Assembly: GCF_040869045.1 (NCBI RefSeq)
Contig: NC_090324.1
Location: 60,107,346-60,171,345, forward strand
Direction: 5' to 3'
Source: Eurosta solidaginis
Lineage: Eukaryota > Arthropoda > Insecta > Diptera > Tephritidae
DNA length: 64,000 nucleotides
The position numbers and the translations under genes are program-made. This document shows positions 59,938 through 64,000 of this stretch, piece after piece; the first letter of the stretch is position 1, and each line of letters begins with the position of its first letter. The notes beneath the pieces were generated by a model, which did not search any database, was not told the DNA's origin, and was given only the letters and a program-made list of their open reading frames with translations.

Positions 59938-60225
59938 GTGCCAGGTCAACCCAGAAGGTTAGGGTTAGAATATACCCGCGACAGGCATGCCTGTCGGAAG
60001 AGGCGACTAGAATACGCAAATGATTCAAGAGGTTATGTAGCGCGGCCCTTTAGGGAGGTTTACAGCGCAGTTTATAACTCCTCCAACCCAATTGTAAACA
60101 TCACATACCCTTAGCGAATCCCATTTCTTTAGGAGCCGAGGTTCTAACGACGCCAATAGCACAGAATATATTACTGTACGCAAAGGCCAGAATCACTTAG
60201 GTGGCTAACAGCCAATTAATGATGA
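59938..60225 (+). repeat. Probable LINE 5' leader with perfect 18-bp palindrome
   Basis: CGACAGGCATGCCTGTCG is a perfect palindrome at about 59,981-59,998, followed by GAAGAGGCGACTAGAATACG and GTTATGTAGCGCGGCCCTTT. I recall sequence of this kind as a frequent leader in fly LINE copies, and it precedes the LINE coding region at 60,360. The link is inference. Confidence 0.5.
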
Positions 60226-60359
60226 TGACGAAGGTAGAACCTCTCTCTCTTAGGGTCGGCCATGATGTTGTATGACATTTTTTGGTAAATTTTTAGCTAT
60301 TCTGAGCTAATGTAAAGAATTACTTTGAAATCTTTTTTTTAGTATCATATTCACAGATA

Positions 60360-61195
60360 CTGGGCGAAATCACCACTGAAGCAAGGCGGAGAGGTGTTGG
60401 TGTGATCATAGGTGCCGATGCTAATGGCCATCATAGCATCTGGGGTAGCTCGGATACGAACACCAGAGGTGAGTCTTTATTTACTTTTATTGTAGATGAG
60501 GGACTTTGTATATGTAATAGGGGGAATGACCCGACTTTTATTACTGCGGTAAGCGAGCAGGTCCTGGACTTCACCCTGGTTAGTAGAGAACTGGAAGATC
60601 GGATATCTGGCTGGAGGGTCCTCAACGAGCACTCCCCTGATCACCGATATATTCAGTTCTCGGTGAACGATGAACGTCCCGGTAAAATATATTTTAGGAA
60701 CCCTAAAAGTACTAAATGGTACCTGTATTGTAGGAAGTTGGGAGAGCTATTGCCTTCAGCGTCTACCGTTAGTTGGGGCCCGTCAGAATCTGTGGAAAAC
60801 TTCACCTCGGCAACCAATAGCGCCTTTCAACTGTCCTGTCCATTGAAAACTTACAGGGGGAAGAGCAAGCCGCCCTGGTGGTCCGATACTCTTGACGACC
60901 TAAGAGCGTCCAGTGGGCCAGGAGGACTAAATTACCCTCGGACTGGGAGCTCTATAAGGTGAGTCTGGAGATTTATAAATATGAAAAAAGGATAGCCAAG
61001 CGAAATTCATGGCGAAGCTTCTGCGAAAACGTAGAAGGCTGCAATGAATCCGCGAGGCTTAGAAAAATACTTTCTAGGAATCCCGCTCCTCTGCGGTATC
61101 TGAGAGATGATGGTGGGGACTGGTCGATTAGTAGCAAGGAGTCCCTAAAGCTTTTACTGGATAATCATTTTCCCGACGTCCCAAATGCGCAGTGA
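60360..61195 (+). pseudogene. LINE endonuclease domain (I/LOA-like)
   Basis: The frame 60,402-60,962 has IIGADANGHHSIWGSSDTNT, RGESLFTFIVDEGLCICNRG, DFTLVSRELEDRISGW and NEHSPDHRYIQFSV. These are the D-N, T-F, D-T/V and SDH motifs of an APE endonuclease, with the ADAN-HH-WGS form usual in I/LOA/R1-type LINEs. The next frame (60,959-61,195) covers the linker to RT. The N-terminal part of the endonuclease (N and E motifs) is missing. Confidence 0.85.
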
Positions 61196-62560
61196 TCTTC
61201 GCCTACATAGTCGGCGGTCGTTGGCCATGCAGAAGTGCGTGACATTCCAATACGGGAAAGTCAAATAACCTGGGCTATAGGGTCGTTCAAGCCCTATAAG
61301 TATCCGGGATCGGATGGCATCATTCCTGCGCAACTTAAAAAGTCTTTAGGGATTTCCTGCCGCTGATTGGCCATAATCTACACTAACAGCCGAAGGCTTG
61401 CAGAAGCTCTCATGTATCAGCTAAGGATTTCAGGCCATTCAGTCTCTCGCCTTTTCTTCTTAAGTCGTTTGAGCGGTTGATTGACCTGTAACTACGGGAA
61501 AGGATTCCTCGGGGTTACTGTCGGCTTCACAGCATGCCTACTGCAAGCGCAGATCGACGTAAACGGCTCTCTTTCGATATAGAGAACTCCTAGATATAGA
61601 GAGTCCCTAGAACACAAAGAATTTGCTCTGGGTGCCTTTCTAGAATTCGGGGGGACTTTTATGTGTGGTGGGCTGATTCATGTGGATTGGTGGTCAACCC
61701 GGGAAAAGCGGAGTTGATTCTTTTTACAGGGAGATATAAGATGCCCGAACTTATCGTTGGTACCTCTGATAGGGTTAAATATTTGGGGATTGTTTTGGAC
61801 AAGAAACTGTCCTGGAGACCCAATGTGGAAGATATGGCCAAGGAGGCCGCGGTTGCCTTTTACTGCTATCGGAAAGAGATGGGGACTCTCGCCAAGAGTA
61901 GTACACTGGCTTTATGAGATGATGGTCAAACCGATTCTACTCTGCGAGGTGCTGGTCTGGTGGAAAGCACTGGACACGGCGACAACCACCAAAATGTTAG
62001 TGTCAGTGCGGCGGACGGCGCTGATCGGTATTAGTAGCACCCTCAGAACAACACCAACCTTGGCACTGAATATCATGCTGAACATACATCCGCTAGATAT
62101 TGCGGAAAAGGCAGCCGCGGCCCGGTCGTTAGTCAGGCTTCGTTATATGGGATTTCTGACTTCTGACACTCTAGCTTTCTGAGTATGTTCGACTTTATGC
62201 CGGACAGGACGGAAAACTGCTCCCTATACAACCTTCACCCCAGTAGTTCTCCCGAGAGAGGAGTGGGGAAGAGGATTCATCTGTGGCAGAGGACCGGTTA
62301 ACTTGTTCACGGATGGGTCTAAGTTGGACGGAAAGGTTGGTGGGAGAACCTTTTGTGAAGAACTAAATGTAAGCCGCAAGTTAAAATTGGTTGATCATTG
62401 CAACGATCGGATAACTGTCAAGCGGATCTCTTAGCCCGCATCGGTACAACTAAACTGGATGAAAATGGTCGTAGGGATCTCGGGATTCCACTGGCCTCCT
62501 GTGGTTTGCTCCTCCATAGCTGGGCGTCGACTCAGCTCAGAAACGTTGGGCGGACACCAC
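61196..62560 (+). pseudogene. LINE RT and RNase H remnants
   Basis: RT traces are YKYPGSDGIIPAQLKKSLG (about 61,297), then a gap where the YxDD palm should be, then GLVVNPGKAELILFTGRYK and YLGIVLDKKLSWRPNVEDMA (61,663-61,917) and VVHWLYEMMVKPILLCEVLV (61,757-62,182 frame). RNase H begins at LFTDGSKLDGKVGG (about 62,304) and is cut after a few blocks. Possession of RNase H after RT fits I- or LOA-like LINEs. Many stops and deletions are present. Confidence 0.8.
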
Positions 62561-62819
62561 CTCTTGTAGGGTAGCAAAATCTTTCTGACCGAAAGTGGAT
62601 GGCAGGAGGTCTGCCGAAGTACTTGGGTTCACTTAGACTCACCTATCAATGGTCATTGGCGTTTTGACAATGCACTGTCCCATGGGTATCCATGCGGCAC
62701 GTCTCAATATACTGGAAACTCCATCTGCTGCATGGAGGATGATGAGGTGGAATCATGAAATCATGCTTGATAGCAGGGTAACCGACGTTGTTCGGGATGC
62801 GTATTTATATTAAAGTGGC

Positions 62820-63670
62820 CCTTATTTTTTTTTTAAATATCGATAAAAATTTTAAAACATTTCTGCTAACCTAATCACGAAACCATGTGACGGCTCCGTT
62901 TATATAAAACAATATTTATTTTCCCACATTATCCCTCTTCCCCTTTTATTGCTTGGTCCATCCCACTTACTTTACTCTGTGCCTTTTTCTGGCGATCCCA
63001 TTCTTCTTATCTCGCGCTCAACCTCTTTTCGGTATTTTCTTCACTCTTCCCCCACATTTCTATTACCATATCTTATTTTCAGTTTTTTGTCTAAGCTTAC
63101 CGCTAAAGCATGCAATAAAATCAGTAAATATTGCTTCAATCGGTTAAAAGTTATAAGCCGGAACTTACATACATATATGGATATACATACACATTCAAAA
63201 TATAAAACAGAACATACTTACAGATCCTATTGATATACCACAGAATAAAAGAAAGTTTTTTTTATATATGGGTACATACATGTTTATTTCGCTTGCAAAA
63301 TCGTTGAGTTTCACAAAAAAAAACTACGTACACATTTTTAAAATTGTTAGTTTTTACAAATTTGGTTGGAAAAAATAATACTTTTTTGTTGAGTGAATAA
63401 TTTTAAAAGAATTCATTTTGATAGCTTTCTAATTTTTAATTGTTGCATACATTAAGGCGAATTATATAAAACTGTTATAGAATAACTTATGCGCATACAT
63501 AGACATATATAGCATTATGATTGTTATAAAAGTGAATGCTTACATACTTAGCACACATAAAACAAAATTATTCCAAGCTCTTCAGTGTGAATGTATGTGT
63601 ATGTGTGGAGAGTTATTTGTAATACAAAATTTAACATTTTTAATGCTTATTTAAAAAAAAAAGAATTGTT
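62820..63670. other. AT-rich non-coding stretch
   Basis: No coding signal is credible. There are many ACATACATA-like short motifs. If the Helitron read from the right edge ends here, its terminus should lie in this stretch, but no hairpin plus CTRR end was recognised. Confidence 0.4.
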
Positions 63671-64000
63671 TTATAATGCTTCCTTATAAACAACGTTTGA
63701 TGTGGAAGTGTTAGGAACATAGACGATTAATTTTTCTGCTTCACTAACACGTGAAAGCGCCACGTAAAGCTGGCCATGAGAAAAGCAACTCACAGTCAGA
63801 TCAACGCCCACAACACTCATCGTCTGGCCTTGTGCTTTGTTGATTGTCATAGCATAGCAAAGGCTCACCGGTAATTGAACACGTTTAAATCTAAAGGGAA
63901 AGTTCTTTGGTATAAGGGGGATACGTGGTATAAAGACTCTCCCTCCTCTGCCACTGCCTGTCAAAATTTCTGCTTCAATTATATTTTGTTTTAGAGAAAC
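63671..64000 (-). pseudogene. Helitron helicase (Pif1-like) C-terminal fragment
   Basis: The frame from 63,964 down has FPFRFKRVQLPVSLCYAMTI then NKAQGQTMSVVGVDL and CFSHGQLYVALSRVSEAEKL. These are the C-terminal helicase motifs (the NKAQGQT and GQLYVALSRV blocks) of the Rep/Helicase protein of Helitrons, related to Pif1. It ends YKEAL at 63,671. The upstream part lies past 64,000, so intactness cannot be judged. The protein unwinds DNA during rolling-circle-type transposition. Confidence 0.85.

Noticed and set aside
62949..63233. 94-codon plus-strand ORF near a possible Helitron end
   Set aside because: Low-complexity AT-rich sequence with no conserved motif or start context. Not supportable as a gene.

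Overview
This window is repeat-dense insect DNA, most likely from a higher dipteran and plausibly a tephritid fruit fly. That reading rests on the decayed ultraspiracle-like nuclear receptor at 8.8-9.9 kb, the nardilysin-like N-terminus at 10.3-10.7 kb, the mix of BEL/Pao, Ty3/Gypsy (Mag-like, mdg1/412-like and errantivirus-like), APE-type LINE, tRNA-SINE, Tc1/mariner-MITE and Helitron remnants, and the AT-rich spacers. The species itself is inference. No intact host gene is visible, and nearly every coding region carries stops or frameshifts.

Layout. 1-5.1 kb: a minus-strand BEL/Pao element (integrase, RNase H, RT, protease, Gag), followed by a roughly 51-bp palindromic tandem array (5.1-5.8 kb). 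6.3-8.2 kb: an LTR fragment and an inverted copy of the BEL integrase. 8.2-12.2 kb: host-like debris, comprising an unassigned ORF, a usp-like pseudogene, a nardilysin-like exon and a broken ORF of an unnamed family. 12.5-12.8 kb: a Tc1/mariner-like MITE. 14.6-16.7 kb: Gag/protease and LTR of another BEL-like element. 16.7-18.0 kb: a 129-bp tandem array. 18.0-28.6 kb: an mdg1/412-like element on the minus strand, split by an array-bearing repeat (18.85-27.35 kb) that itself hosts a tRNA-SINE and a complete Mag-like LTR element (22,474-27,206). 28.7-31.1 kb: BEL integrase followed by a small zinc-knuckle ORF and an LTR-like stretch. 31.2-35.9 kb: a Gypsy element whose pol is split by an LTR-like insertion.

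The clearest structure is 35.9-54.1 kb. One BEL/Pao element is interrupted by two copies of the same LINE in opposite orientations (38,706-42,700 minus; 42,918-46,821 plus, with a 13-bp target duplication) and by an errantivirus-like provirus (47,712-53,064, paired LTRs, TATA target duplication, env-like ORF). BEL coding resumes on the far side of each insertion, so the order of events can be read directly. 54.5-57.9 kb: inverted SINE copies and an LTR element whose 382-codon ORF joins Gag and protease to the integrase tail. 58.3-59 kb: a second small zinc-knuckle ORF. 59.9-62.6 kb: a LINE with endonuclease, RT and RNase H remnants. 63.7-64 kb: a Helitron helicase fragment running off the edge.

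The elements do not form a pathway. The window records successive insertions, possibly in heterochromatin or a piRNA-cluster-like locus. The best leads are the usp-like pseudogene with a lost zinc ligand, the recurrent zinc-knuckle ORF next to BEL 3' ends, the myristoylation-plus-membrane mini-ORF of the mdg1-like element, and the in-frame Gag-protease-integrase-tail fusion.
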